From assembly GCF_003076635.1 (NCBI RefSeq), contig NZ_QDKG01000001.1, forward strand, positions 620,001-684,000: 64,000 nucleotides of DNA. The letters are read 5' to 3'. The DNA is from Sphingobacterium corticibacter. Lineage in GTDB: Bacteria; Bacteroidota; Bacteroidia; Sphingobacteriales; Sphingobacteriaceae. The notes under the pieces were generated by a model. It did not search any database and was not told the DNA's origin. It worked only from the letters and a program-made list of their open reading frames with translations. The translations under genes were made by a program, and so were the position numbers. Positions 9,412-18,033 of this stretch are shown here, one piece after another; position 1 is the stretch's first letter; the number at the start of each line of letters is the position of its first letter.

Positions 9412-9608
9412 TAAAAAAGGCGATACGGGGAGTATCGCCTATAATCACACTAACTATTAATAAAAACCCTATGGAACTAGGTGTTTTTCGAATCTAAAAG
9501 GCTAAACAATACGAGGTAAAACGCCAATGCATTATGCCTCAACTTTTCGTTTAGCGATAGATAAAGATAAATAGTATTGATAGATTATGCAATAGAATGG
9601 GAAAAAAA
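9412..9608 (-). ncRNA. Candidate structured small RNA, about 200 nt
   Basis: The 433-bp stretch 9258-9689 has no plausible gene but holds nested complementary segments. In plus-strand coordinates ATAATC 9441-9446 pairs with 9583-9588 and ACTATT 9453-9458 with 9570-9575, forming a closing helix. Inside it GCTAAAC 9501-9507 pairs with 9549-9555 and GAGG 9513-9516 with 9537-9540. A second hairpin joins 9462-9471 with 9478-9488. On the minus strand the unit begins just after a TACTTTTG -7 box and ends in a GC-rich hairpin plus a U tract. I do not recognise it as 6S, 4.5S, tmRNA or RNase P RNA. The strand is inferred from promoter and terminator polarity. Confidence 0.55.
9413..9439 (-). terminator. 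Terminator ending the candidate small RNA
   Basis: GGCGATAC/GTATCGCC is a perfect 8-bp stem with a 5-nt loop. Read on the minus strand it is followed by six T residues (plus-strand A run 9413-9418). Confidence 0.8.
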
Positions 9609-9614
9609 ACGTTA

Positions 9615-9622
9615 CAAAAGTA
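9615..9622 (-). promoter_or_regulatory. -7 element for the candidate small RNA
   Basis: The minus strand reads TACTTTTG, a match to TAnnTTTG, about 200 nt before the terminator and 67 bp past the Nudix stop codon. The upstream -33 region (TTTTC about 21 nt away) is only a weak match. Confidence 0.5.
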
Positions 9623-9689
9623 TTTTTTTGTATTAATTTACTGAAAATCAGTTTATTAAATTTTTTATAAACGTTTTTTTTGGAGAAAT

Positions 9690-10163
9690 TTATCTCTCCG
9701 CACAGTCAGAATGAGTGTCTAAGTATGCTTCCCATGCGACCTGATCTGTCTTAAATGTAAAAAGTTCTGCACGAGCTTGCGTCAGAGGAATCAGACGAAA
9801 TATGATGTCCTTGTCCGGATTGTCAGCCGCAGGCATAGGAATCGGCGCAAACATGGGATGATCTATCGTTAAGTCTTTTCCAGATCTCGGTCTTATCAGA
9901 TAGTAGATCGAGATGATTTGACTATCGTTGAAGGAAGATTTTTCAAAAAAATCAGTGGTATATAAGTGCTGGATCACCTCGATTTCTAGATTACATTCTT
10001 CCAAATATTCTCTTTTCAGCGCATCGATCAATCCTTCTCCGTACTCTAACCCACCACCTGGGAACTTCGTGAAGGCAAAGCTGCCGACTTGCTCATCGCT
10101 GATAAGCACCTCATTCTGCTGATTCACCAATATCCCGTATACCCTAACGTTGAATAAGAACAT
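9690..10163 (-). CDS. Nudix hydrolase
   Basis: The 157-residue cytosolic protein has the Nudix box in the order G-x5-E-x7-R-E-x2-E-E within GGGLEYGEGLIDALKREYLEE, about residues 36-57. The family hydrolyses nucleoside diphosphates linked to another group with Mg2+. Substrate cannot be assigned; the short N-terminal RVYGILVNQQNEVLIS strand is standard. It lies 25 bp downstream of the unknown gene 10189-10929 on the same strand, so the two are probably co-transcribed. Confidence 0.88.
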   Translation of the reverse strand: MFLFNVRVYGILVNQQNEVLISDEQVGSFAFTKFPGGGLEYGEGLIDALKREYLEECNLEIEVIQHLYTTDFFEKSSFNDSQIISIYYLIRPRSGKDLTIDHPMFAPIPMPAADNPDKDIIFRLIPLTQARAELFTFKTDQVAWEAYLDTHSDCAER

Positions 10164-10188
10164 GCCTACTTTCTATTTTAGATTTGAA

Positions 10189-10929
10189 TTATATCTGCTC
10201 AAATCCTGATTCTACACTCAATTCATCGACACCTGCGATAGAATAATGTCTCGGTAGGAACCAAGAGATGGTATTCATCACTTGTACATAGGCATCTTGC
10301 GTTGCCAACATTTTTGGCGTGATGTTAAAGATCAAATCTTGGGTCATGGTGCTATCATCATCGTAATTGCGAGCGATTAACATGACTTTGCCATTATTCA
10401 TGCCAGAATAAGCTAAAAACTCTCTAATATGGGTGCGTGTCTGAGCAGGAAGGATTTCCTCTGATGGTTGTCCAACTAAAACTTTTTCGTCTTTTGGCAA
10501 GACGAAATCTTTGCCATGCTCCGAGAAAGCACTATCGTCAGTGTAAAACTCGTTACGAAGCTTCAAGTTGAGCAGGTCGCCGTGTGAGAATATCCAGTCG
10601 GGTTGATCTTTGTGTGCATTAATCACCAATCCAAAGCCATTGGACAAAATTCTGTCCAACTCATTTCTAATCACGAATGCTTTAAAATTTGTTTCTGGAT
10701 CTACCGTGCGCGCATTCATATAAGCAAAGCTGTCATTCGCTACGGCTACCTCGGGCTCGGCCAATTGTAGATTGCACTCGTCGATATTATCCAGAAAATC
10801 TGCGACCCATTTCTGATTGCGACTCCTCAAAGGAATCTCTAAGAGATGTTGTAGATTGATTGTTTTTTCCAGGTTTCCCAATGAACCGGAAGAACTTTTA
10901 TTAGCATCAAAAAAGTGAATCGTACTCAT
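10189..10929 (-). CDS. Conserved-looking protein of unknown function (246 aa)
   Basis: I placed the start at ATG 10929 (MSTIHFFDANKSSSG), because the longer frame would run through the divergent promoter region of the E1 gene. The product is soluble, with no signal peptide, transmembrane helix or Cys motif, and mixed alpha/beta pattern. Segments such as GFGLVINAHKDQPDWIFSHG and SWFLPRHYSIAGVDEL look like folded enzyme or binding-domain text, with a faint resemblance to SseB-like proteins that I would not rely on. It is divergent from the fused E1 gene and upstream of the Nudix gene. Function unknown. Confidence 0.65.
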   Translation of the reverse strand: MSTIHFFDANKSSSGSLGNLEKTINLQHLLEIPLRSRNQKWVADFLDNIDECNLQLAEPEVAVANDSFAYMNARTVDPETNFKAFVIRNELDRILSNGFGLVINAHKDQPDWIFSHGDLLNLKLRNEFYTDDSAFSEHGKDFVLPKDEKVLVGQPSEEILPAQTRTHIREFLAYSGMNNGKVMLIARNYDDDSTMTQDLIFNITPKMLATQDAYVQVMNTISWFLPRHYSIAGVDELSVESGFEQI

Positions 10930-11039
10930 AGCGTTTAAAGATGCTAAAAGTAAGGAATCTTTGTTGGATTTCTGCTCAAGTATGTCAATATGACGGTTTT
11001 TTATTAGAAGAACGTGCAGAGAACGATATAAAATTTTAC

Positions 11040-11047
11040 TATTTTTG
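11040..11047 (+). promoter_or_regulatory. -7 element for the E1 dehydrogenase gene
   Basis: TATTTTTG fits TAnnTTTG and ends 19 bp before ATG 11067, predicting a short leader. Its location argues against the long version of the opposite-strand gene. Confidence 0.5.
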
Positions 11048-11066
11048 TTAGAAACCATATTTAATA

Positions 11067-13484
11067 ATGTCTAATACAAACGCGACCCACACCGTAGATT
11101 TTGATTCATCAAAGCTCAGTTTCGAAGAGTTTCGTGACCTGATAATTAGCGATTACCGACTGGCGGTAGAAAGCCGGCAGGTGAGCTTGTTAGGGCGTAA
11201 GGAAGTGCTGACGGGTAAAGCTAAGTTTGGCATTTTTGGAGATGGTAAAGAGTTGGCACAGATTGCACTATCTAAGGCTTTTAGAAATGGCGATTGGCGT
11301 TCGGGATATTACCGCGACCAGACCATGGCTATGGCATTAGGGTTCACCGATATCTATCAGTTTTTTAGTCAACTATATGCCACGCCAGATTTAGCTATTG
11401 AGCCGGCATCGGGCGGTCGGCAGATGAATTGTCACTTCTCGACACAGTTGTTGGATGCGGATGGCCAATGGTTGAATCAGACACAACAAAAAAATTCCGC
11501 ATCGGATATTTCAACTACAGGTGGACAAATGGCTCGTGCGGTTGGTTTGGGATTAGCATCTACCTATTATCGGGATAATGAAGCGCTTCGCTATTTAAAA
11601 TACTTCTCAGACAATGGTAATGAAGTCGTATTCTGCAATATTGGCAATGCTTCTACCTCAGAAGGAGTCTTTTGGGAAACAATCAATGCGATTGGTGTCA
11701 AGCAGTTGCCTTTAGTCGTTTCTATCTGGGATGATGGCTACGGTATTTCGGTGCCTAATGATGTGCAAACGACAAAATCGGACATTTCACAAATTCTCAA
11801 AGGATTTCAAACGGACGAACACGGAGTCGGTTTCGAAATTTTTAAAGTCTGTGGCTGGGATTATCCAGGCTTATGCGAGGTTTATAAAAAAGCCGCCGAC
11901 CTGGCTCGCGAAAAACATAGACCTTGTATCGTGCATGTGTGTGAAATGACACAGCCTCAAGGGCATTCTACATCAGGATCGCATGAGCGGTATAAGACGG
12001 GCGATCGTTTGAAATGGGAAGAAGAGTACGATTGCAACCTGAAGATGCGCCATTGGATGTTGGAATCTGGGATTGCTGATGAAGAAACATTGGTATCCAT
12101 TGAGCGCGAGAGTAAAGAAAAAGTACGCGCAGAGCAACGTCGTGCATGGACAGATTACCAACAGCTGTTGCAAGTAGATTTTGATCAGGCAGTTGCCTTG
12201 CTCAGTAATATTGATGATGAAAGGGTCGAAATGCCCTTAAAGACTTTGCAATCATTAACCGAGTATGCATTGCATGAAATATATGGTAATGTGCGTCGCG
12301 CACTGCGAGATTTGCGCGGTGACGCAGTAACGGGCAAAGAAGCTTTGTTAGATTGGTACAATCAGCAGCAAAAAATTAATCAAGATAGATACAATGATTT
12401 CCTGTTTTCCAATACGATTCATAGTCCATCACTAATAGAAAATATACAACCAGAATATGATGTAGAATCACCTGTCGTCGATGGCAGAGAGATTCTGAAT
12501 GCTTGTTTTCGGGAGCATTTCGCTAAAGATGACAGACTCATCGCATTCGGGGAAGATGTAGGTAAGATAGGAGATGTGAATCAAGGATTTGCCGGCTTGC
12601 AAGAGCAATTTGGTGAAGCACGTATATTTGATACAGGCATTCGCGAGTCTACTATTATCGGCAAAGGAATAGGGTTGGCTATGCGTGGTCTTCGACCAAT
12701 TGCAGAGATTCAATACTTGGATTATTTGATTTATGCGTTGCCTGTTTTGAGCGACGATTTGGCTAGCTTAAGCTATCGTACCAAAGGAAGACAAAAAGCG
12801 CCATTAATTATCCGCACGCGTGGTCATCGCTTAGAAGGCGTATGGCACTCAGGTTCGCCCATGTCTGTTTTACTAGGTGCACTGCGCGGTATTCATCTTT
12901 GTGTACCACGCAACATGACTCAAGCAGCAGGTATGTACAATATGTTACTAAAATCAGATGAGCCAGCTTTGGTGGTAGAATGTCTGAACGGGTATCGTTT
13001 AAAGGAGAAAATGCCACAAAATGTGAGCGATTTTACAGTTCCTCTGGGCGTCGCAGAAATTGTACGCGAAGGCCAAGATATCACAGTGGTGTCTTATGGC
13101 TCGACTTTACGTGTAGTACAAGAGGCAGCATTAGAATTAGAAAAACTAGGAATCTCGCTAGAGATTGTTGATGCACAGTATTTGATGCCTTTTGATCGCG
13201 AGAAAATCTGTGCGACCTCCCTGCAAAAAACTAATAAATTGTTGGTGGTAGATGAAGATTTTCCAGGCGGTGCTTCTGCGTATTTGCTTAGCCAGATTCT
13301 GGAAGATCAGCAAGGTTATTACTTGCTAGATAGTCAACCTCGCACCTTGACGGCCAAAGCTCATCGTCCACCTTATGGTTCGGATGGTGATTATTTTACC
13401 AAGCCTTCGGTAGATGATGTCATCGAAACAGTCTATGCGATGATCAGTGAAACAAATCCACAAAAATATCCGGCTATCTATTAG
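11067..13484 (+). CDS. 2-oxoacid dehydrogenase E1, alpha and beta subunits fused
   Basis: The 805-residue protein joins an E1-alpha-like half (about 1-370, thiamine diphosphate region GNASTSEG at 193-200 through WDDGYGIS) to an E1-beta-like half (about 470-800: FGEDVGKIGDVNQGF, FDTGIRESTIIGKGIGLAMRGLRPIAEIQ, EDFPGGASAYL). Such fusions are common in Bacteroidota and are usually annotated as branched-chain 2-oxoacid dehydrogenase E1, which decarboxylates valine/leucine/isoleucine-derived acids on an E2 lipoyl arm. No E2 or E3 gene is adjacent. The usual Asp of the GDG Mg-diphosphate motif is Asn194 here, worth checking against homologues. Substrate is inferred. A hairpin terminator follows. Confidence 0.88.
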   Translation: MSNTNATHTVDFDSSKLSFEEFRDLIISDYRLAVESRQVSLLGRKEVLTGKAKFGIFGDGKELAQIALSKAFRNGDWRSGYYRDQTMAMALGFTDIYQFFSQLYATPDLAIEPASGGRQMNCHFSTQLLDADGQWLNQTQQKNSASDISTTGGQMARAVGLGLASTYYRDNEALRYLKYFSDNGNEVVFCNIGNASTSEGVFWETINAIGVKQLPLVVSIWDDGYGISVPNDVQTTKSDISQILKGFQTDEHGVGFEIFKVCGWDYPGLCEVYKKAADLAREKHRPCIVHVCEMTQPQGHSTSGSHERYKTGDRLKWEEEYDCNLKMRHWMLESGIADEETLVSIERESKEKVRAEQRRAWTDYQQLLQVDFDQAVALLSNIDDERVEMPLKTLQSLTEYALHEIYGNVRRALRDLRGDAVTGKEALLDWYNQQQKINQDRYNDFLFSNTIHSPSLIENIQPEYDVESPVVDGREILNACFREHFAKDDRLIAFGEDVGKIGDVNQGFAGLQEQFGEARIFDTGIRESTIIGKGIGLAMRGLRPIAEIQYLDYLIYALPVLSDDLASLSYRTKGRQKAPLIIRTRGHRLEGVWHSGSPMSVLLGALRGIHLCVPRNMTQAAGMYNMLLKSDEPALVVECLNGYRLKEKMPQNVSDFTVPLGVAEIVREGQDITVVSYGSTLRVVQEAALELEKLGISLEIVDAQYLMPFDREKICATSLQKTNKLLVVDEDFPGGASAYLLSQILEDQQGYYLLDSQPRTLTAKAHRPPYGSDGDYFTKPSVDDVIETVYAMISETNPQKYPAIY

Positions 13485-13525
13485 CGCTCGGATGTTTTTG
13501 TATACTAAGAAATAGAAAGTAAGAA

Positions 13526-13550
13526 GGCAGTCGAATGACTGCCCTTTTTT
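13526..13550. terminator. Terminator between the E1 gene and the ROK gene
   Basis: GGCAGTC/GACTGCC, loop GAAT, then C and six T residues on the plus strand. It also has an A run on the other side and so may serve the convergent ROK gene. Confidence 0.85.
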
Positions 13551-13560
13551 ATGTGTTTTG

Positions 13561-14454
13561 TCACGCTTTGCTCACCGCCGCTTTAGACTGCGGTACGTTG
13601 AAGAGGGAAGCAGCACCAATGATCGCGGCATGCTCTTGATATTTGCCTAGTTCGATATTATAAGCCGAAAGTGCAGCTTTTTTGCCAATGCAAATCTTAT
13701 CCCAAGCTTTGGTGATATTACCGCCAATGATGAAATTGATGGCTTCATGTTTTTCACTGAAATAAGCTAGGAAGTCCAACAAATGCTGTACATATTCATC
13801 CAGTAAAGTGGTCGTTTCAGGAAGTGTACCATGTTGTTCCAGAATTTCCTTCAGACCCGGCTTCACGATACCTGTAAGCTCTTTAAAGCGTTTGGTAAAC
13901 CACCTGGTTACTAAGAATTCTTCGAAGATCGTATCGCGAAAAGGTGCTTCCCACAGAGCAGCATCAAATGCTTTTTCGCCTTTGCTCCACACGGCGCTAC
14001 CTAATCCTGTGCCGAGCGTAATACCTAAAATCCGATCTTTATGCTCCAGACCTTGCGCAAAGATTTCACCTTGCAAAAACGCCGCTGCATCGTTGATGTA
14101 CGAGATTTTCTGGATTGGCAATCCTGCTAAATTATCTATGATCGGCCGAGTAACCACCATTTGATAAAGGCTATCATATTTGGTCTGTCCTATCATCAAA
14201 GCGCGGCCTTCTTCGTAATCAAAAGGGCCTGGCATCGCGATTCCAATCTCTCGAATTTCCTTCTTGCTGCTCGCAATGCAAGCACGCATGCAATCTGTCC
14301 AATTCCGTAAAATCGATTTAGCATCTGAGGAAGAATCGACGTGCTGACGCGTGATCGTATCCTCCAGAATAATCCAGTTATCCGTATCTACAATAGCAGC
14401 AGTTATATGCGTTCCGCCGATGTCACAGGCTAGAACAAAGCGATTATCGCGCAT
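13561..14454 (-). CDS. ROK-family sugar kinase-like protein
   Basis: The 297-residue protein has the ATPase phosphate motif [13 protein letters not shown] (residues about 11-23), [11 protein letters not shown] near 125 and [10 protein letters not shown] near 150, as in ROK glucokinases and related kinases. The ExGH and Cys-rich zinc motif of classical ROK kinases is absent; the corresponding stretch reads [13 protein letters not shown]. The family phosphorylates hexoses such as glucose with ATP, but this subgroup's substrate is not certain. Its start overlaps the aroC stop by 11 bp, so it is translated from the end of the aromatic operon although its role there is unclear. Confidence 0.8.
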   Translation of the reverse strand: MRDNRFVLACDIGGTHITAAIVDTDNWIILEDTITRQHVDSSSDAKSILRNWTDCMRACIASSKKEIREIGIAMPGPFDYEEGRALMIGQTKYDSLYQMVVTRPIIDNLAGLPIQKISYINDAAAFLQGEIFAQGLEHKDRILGITLGTGLGSAVWSKGEKAFDAALWEAPFRDTIFEEFLVTRWFTKRFKELTGIVKPGLKEILEQHGTLPETTTLLDEYVQHLLDFLAYFSEKHEAINFIIGGNITKAWDKICIGKKAALSAYNIELGKYQEHAAIIGAASLFNVPQSKAAVSKA

Positions 14455-15535
14455 TAGATTGATATTTTAATAAATGATCGGCAATTACCAAGGCAGCCAT
14501 CGCTTCTACGATAATCACCGCGCGTGGTACCACACATGGATCATGTCGGCCTTTGCCGGATATGGTTGTTTCGCTACCACTTTCGTCGATAGTGGCTTGG
14601 TCACGCATAATCGTGGCCACGGGTTTAAAAGCAGTGCGAAAAGTAATGTCCATCCCATTGGATAAACCACCTTGTATGCCGCCCGAAAAATTCGTTTTGG
14701 TGCGCGTTGCTTTGCCTTCTTCGGCAATAAAAATATCATTGTGCTCCGAACCCAGCATTTCCGAACCGGCAAATCCAGATCCATATTCAAATCCATGCAC
14801 CGCATTGATACTGAGCATAGCTTTGCCCAAATCGGCATGTAGCTTGTCGAACACCGGTTCGCCCAAGCCTACTGGTAATCCGCGAATTACGGTAGATATT
14901 CTTCCGCCGACAGTATCACCATTTTTGCGAATTTGATCAATGAATTCGATCATTTCTGCGGCCGTTGCCGGATCAGCACATCGTACGATGTTGCTCTCAC
15001 GCAGGCTGACTAATTCCGTCAGATCAGATACATCTAGGTTTGGTGCTTCCAATTGGCCTACACCAGAAACGTGGGCAAAGATTTCAATGCCATGTTGCTT
15101 TAAAAATAGTTTGGCAATGGCTCCGGCGGCTACGCGAGCAGCTGTTTCGCGGGCTGAAGAACGGCCACCACCACGATAATCGCGAATGCCGTACTTCATT
15201 TGATAAGTATAATCCGCGTGCGAAGGGCGGAACTTATCTTTTATGTGCGAATAATCTTTGGAACGCTGATCTTCGTTAGGAATATTGATCGCAATAGGAG
15301 TGCCCGTAGATTTTCCTTCGAATACACCCGACAAGATCTGTGCAATATCACTTTCCTTTCGTTGTGTCGTGATTTTGGATTGTCCCGGTTTGCGTTTGTC
15401 CAACTCCGACTGAATGAAATCTTCATCAATATCAATCTGCGACGGACATCCGTCTATAATTACGCCAATAGCTTTCCCGTGAGATTCACCATATGTCGTG
15501 ATACGGAACAGATCGCCAAAAGAATTTCCTGCCAT
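14444..15535 (-). CDS. aroC: Chorismate synthase
   Basis: The 363-residue enzyme converts 5-enolpyruvylshikimate 3-phosphate to chorismate using reduced FMN, the last shared step of aromatic synthesis. The N-terminal [22 protein letters not shown] signature, the [22 protein letters not shown] segment near 120-140 and [12 protein letters not shown] near 285 are diagnostic. Length and ends fit the family. It follows aroA after a 97-bp gap that holds a long hairpin, and overlaps the ROK gene by 11 bp. Confidence 0.97.
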   Translation of the reverse strand: MAGNSFGDLFRITTYGESHGKAIGVIIDGCPSQIDIDEDFIQSELDKRKPGQSKITTQRKESDIAQILSGVFEGKSTGTPIAINIPNEDQRSKDYSHIKDKFRPSHADYTYQMKYGIRDYRGGGRSSARETAARVAAGAIAKLFLKQHGIEIFAHVSGVGQLEAPNLDVSDLTELVSLRESNIVRCADPATAAEMIEFIDQIRKNGDTVGGRISTVIRGLPVGLGEPVFDKLHADLGKAMLSINAVHGFEYGSGFAGSEMLGSEHNDIFIAEEGKATRTKTNFSGGIQGGLSNGMDITFRTAFKPVATIMRDQATIDESGSETTISGKGRHDPCVVPRAVIIVEAMAALVIADHLLKYQSNAR

Positions 15536-15560
15536 AGTTAAGTTTAGGTTGTAAATATAT

Positions 15561-15599
15561 TAATTCGGCATCAAAAATATAACTTTTGATGCCGAATTA
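15561..15599 (-). terminator. Long hairpin between aroA and aroC
   Basis: A perfect 16-bp inverted repeat (15561-15576 and 15584-15599, 7-nt loop) lies inside the aromatic gene block, 25 bp before aroC on the minus strand. The T tract is inside the stem and the following DNA is AT-rich rather than pure T. It may be a partial terminator, a processing site or the end of the pheA-aroA transcript. Confidence 0.55.
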
Positions 15600-15632
15600 T
15601 TTATAAGGATGTGGTAGTAATCTTCGGAAGGA

Positions 15633-16892
15633 TTACGAAACTAAGTTGAATTGCTGATCTTGTAAGTGCTGCCAAAAGTCTGGATAAGACTTATTGACTA
15701 CGGCTGGCTCTTCTACCGTAACTAGCGGGAAATGAAGGGCAAGAGGAGCAAAGGCCATTGCCATACGGTGGTCTTCGTATGTCGCGATCACCAACTCTTG
15801 AGGTACAAAATAGCCTTCCGTATCTAATGTGTAGATCTCCTTGTCTTCGTGCAATTTACAACCGAATTTTCCAATTTCGTTCTGCAAAGCGGCGATACGA
15901 TCTGTTTCTTTGATCTTCAAGGTTTCTAGTCCAGTGAAAGTAGTCGGGATTCGTAGTGCTGCTGCAATGACGACAATAGTCTGTGCCAAATCCGGACATT
16001 CTTTTAAATCAAGGAAAACCGGATCGCCAGTCAACGTACCTTTTTGCAGTGTAATGCCACCTTCTTCAAACGTGGTATGCACGCCAAAATGTGTCATGAT
16101 ATTAGCAATGGCAATATCTCCTTGCAAACTGTTCTTCTTCAAACCGGGTAGGAAAAGAGAGCCTTCCTTTGCCAGAGCGACCATAGCATACCAGTAAGAA
16201 GCAGCGCTCCAATCAGGCTCTACATAGAGTGTAGCGGTGCCAAATGATTGCGCTGGAATACTAATCGTTTGCTCATTCCATTGGTATTCAATGCCAGATT
16301 CGCGTAGCATATCTAGTGTCATACTCACATATGGTTTGGAAGTGAGCTCACCTTCGATTTGAAGATTCAATCCTTTTGGTAGTGCAGCTGCGATAAGCAA
16401 CAACGAGGAAATGTATTGACTACTAATGTCGCCGGGAATCGATACCTTCGTTGCCGTCTGCTCAAATGGCCCGTCGATATGTAGTGGTGGATAACCTTCT
16501 TTTGCTGCGTAGCTGATTGTAGCGCCGATAGTGTGCAAAGCATCTACCAATAGCTTGATTGGGCGTTCTTGCATACGCGCGCTGCCCGTGAGTTCAAATG
16601 ATCCTGCGGATAAACTCAAGAAAGAAGTCAGGAATCGCATCGCAGTACCAGCAGGCCCAATGTCAATCTTTGTACGATTGCCTGTAGCATTTGAATCGCT
16701 CGCGATAGCAAGTGCTTCGCCCATCGTGACGGTGTCGGCTGCTTCCGAAAGATTAGCCACGCTAACGCTACCTTGGCTAAGGGCTTGAATGATAAGGGCG
16801 CGGTTGCTCTCGGATTTTGAACCCGTGAGCACTACCGTTCCACTTATATTCTTGTTAGCATGTGATAAGGAGACTTTTTGGAGGTCGCTCAT
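15633..16892 (-). CDS. aroA: 3-phosphoshikimate 1-carboxyvinyltransferase (EPSP synthase)
   Basis: The 419-residue cytosolic enzyme transfers enolpyruvate from PEP to shikimate 3-phosphate. Seen: SKSESNRALIIQAL near 25-38, DIGPAGTAMRFLTSFLS near 76-92, the RMQERPI segment near 105, and near the C terminus LKIKETDRIAAL and YEDHRMAMAFAPLAL. The start codon overlaps the stop of the upstream DAHP synthase gene in a TAATG arrangement, implying translational coupling. It is somewhat shorter than enterobacterial AroA, as usual for Bacteroidota. Confidence 0.96.
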   Translation of the reverse strand: MSDLQKVSLSHANKNISGTVVLTGSKSESNRALIIQALSQGSVSVANLSEAADTVTMGEALAIASDSNATGNRTKIDIGPAGTAMRFLTSFLSLSAGSFELTGSARMQERPIKLLVDALHTIGATISYAAKEGYPPLHIDGPFEQTATKVSIPGDISSQYISSLLLIAAALPKGLNLQIEGELTSKPYVSMTLDMLRESGIEYQWNEQTISIPAQSFGTATLYVEPDWSAASYWYAMVALAKEGSLFLPGLKKNSLQGDIAIANIMTHFGVHTTFEEGGITLQKGTLTGDPVFLDLKECPDLAQTIVVIAAALRIPTTFTGLETLKIKETDRIAALQNEIGKFGCKLHEDKEIYTLDTEGYFVPQELVIATYEDHRMAMAFAPLALHFPLVTVEEPAVVNKSYPDFWQHLQDQQFNLVS

Positions 16893-17998
16893 TACGCTTC
16901 TGCAATCGTTTTGCTGTTCATTACCTCATTCTGCTTGCGAATCGATTCGTTGTGCAACAACTCTAAATATTTCACTGCGAAGTCTTCACCGATGTTCAAT
17001 GCTTTGGCTAATTGTACACGTTTTTGTACGATCTCGTCCCAACGGTTTACTTGTAAAATGGTCACGTTGTTATCGCGTTTGTACTCACCGATTTTTTCTG
17101 CGATTTTCATACGATCACCAATCATTTTGATGATATCATTGTCCAGTTTGTCGATGTTTTGGCGCAATTCTGATAGCTTGTCCTCGAATGCAGGATTGTT
17201 AGATTCTGCTTGGCGCACCGCAATATTGCTCAACATATCTGCCAATGCTCCAGGAGTCAACTGTTGTTTAGCATCTGTCCAAGCTACCGCCGGATCAATG
17301 TGTGATTCGATGATTAAACCTTGCATATCCATATCCAACGCTTTTTGAGAGATATATGGTAACAATTCGCGATTACCACAGATATGACTTGGATCGTTGA
17401 TGATCGGCAATTCTGGTGCGATGGTTTTCAATTGGATCGCAATATCCCACATCGGCTCGTTGCGGAAAGCGGTTTTCTCGAAAGATGAGAATCCACGGTG
17501 AATAGCGGCTAATTTTTTAATGCCGGCGCGGTTTACACGCTCCAAAGCACCGATCCACAAAGATAGATCTGGGTTTACTGGGTTTTTGACAATCACTGGA
17601 ACATCTACTCCTTGCAATGCATCGGCAATTTCTTGTACCGTAAATGGGTTTGCAGTGGAACGCGCGCCAATCCACAATACATCTACACCTGCTGCCAAAG
17701 CTTCTTCCACATGTTTTGCGGTCGCTACTTCCGTTGCGGTAGGCAATCCGGTTTCCGCTTTCGCTCTTTTCAACCACTCTAATCCAACGCTTCCGATTCC
17801 TTCAAATTCTCCTGGACGAGTACGTGGTTTCCAGATTCCGGCGCGTAATACGTGTACTTTGCCTGTGTTAGCCAATAAATGAGCTGTAGATACTACTTGT
17901 TCTTCGGTCTCAGCACTACAAGGTCCTGCAATTACCAATGGCTTGTCGCCTGTATCGATCCAAGAACTTAATGGCAAGATGTCTAATGAATGTTTCAT
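16892..17998 (-). CDS. Bifunctional DAHP synthase / chorismate mutase
   Basis: The 368-residue fusion has an N-terminal type I-beta 3-deoxy-7-phosphoheptulonate synthase (residues about 1-265: VIAGPCSAETEEQ, AGIWKPRTRPGEFEGIG, CGNRELLPYISQ, LIIESHIDP) and a C-terminal AroQ-type chorismate mutase (about 275-360: ELRQNIDKLDNDIIKMIGDRMKIAEKIGEYKRDNN). It opens the shikimate pathway and converts chorismate to prephenate, the substrate of the upstream pheA product. The fusion may let chorismate or prephenate feed back on the first step. It is 35 bp after pheA and coupled to aroA. Confidence 0.95.
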   Translation of the reverse strand: MKHSLDILPLSSWIDTGDKPLVIAGPCSAETEEQVVSTAHLLANTGKVHVLRAGIWKPRTRPGEFEGIGSVGLEWLKRAKAETGLPTATEVATAKHVEEALAAGVDVLWIGARSTANPFTVQEIADALQGVDVPVIVKNPVNPDLSLWIGALERVNRAGIKKLAAIHRGFSSFEKTAFRNEPMWDIAIQLKTIAPELPIINDPSHICGNRELLPYISQKALDMDMQGLIIESHIDPAVAWTDAKQQLTPGALADMLSNIAVRQAESNNPAFEDKLSELRQNIDKLDNDIIKMIGDRMKIAEKIGEYKRDNNVTILQVNRWDEIVQKRVQLAKALNIGEDFAVKYLELLHNESIRKQNEVMNSKTIAEA

Positions 17999-18033
17999 TG
18001 TATATATGTTTTTATTTTTTTCTGATAAATGAT

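Noticed and set aside
9412..9608. 6S RNA, 4.5S RNA, tmRNA or RNase P identity for the small RNA
   Set aside because: The branched fold lacks the single long bulged hairpin of 6S, is too long for 4.5S and too short for tmRNA or RNase P, and shows none of their conserved cores.
10930..11058. 43 extra N-terminal codons on the unknown gene
   Set aside because: They overlap the promoter of the divergent E1 gene, and a good ATG with upstream AT-rich promoter-like DNA exists at 10929.
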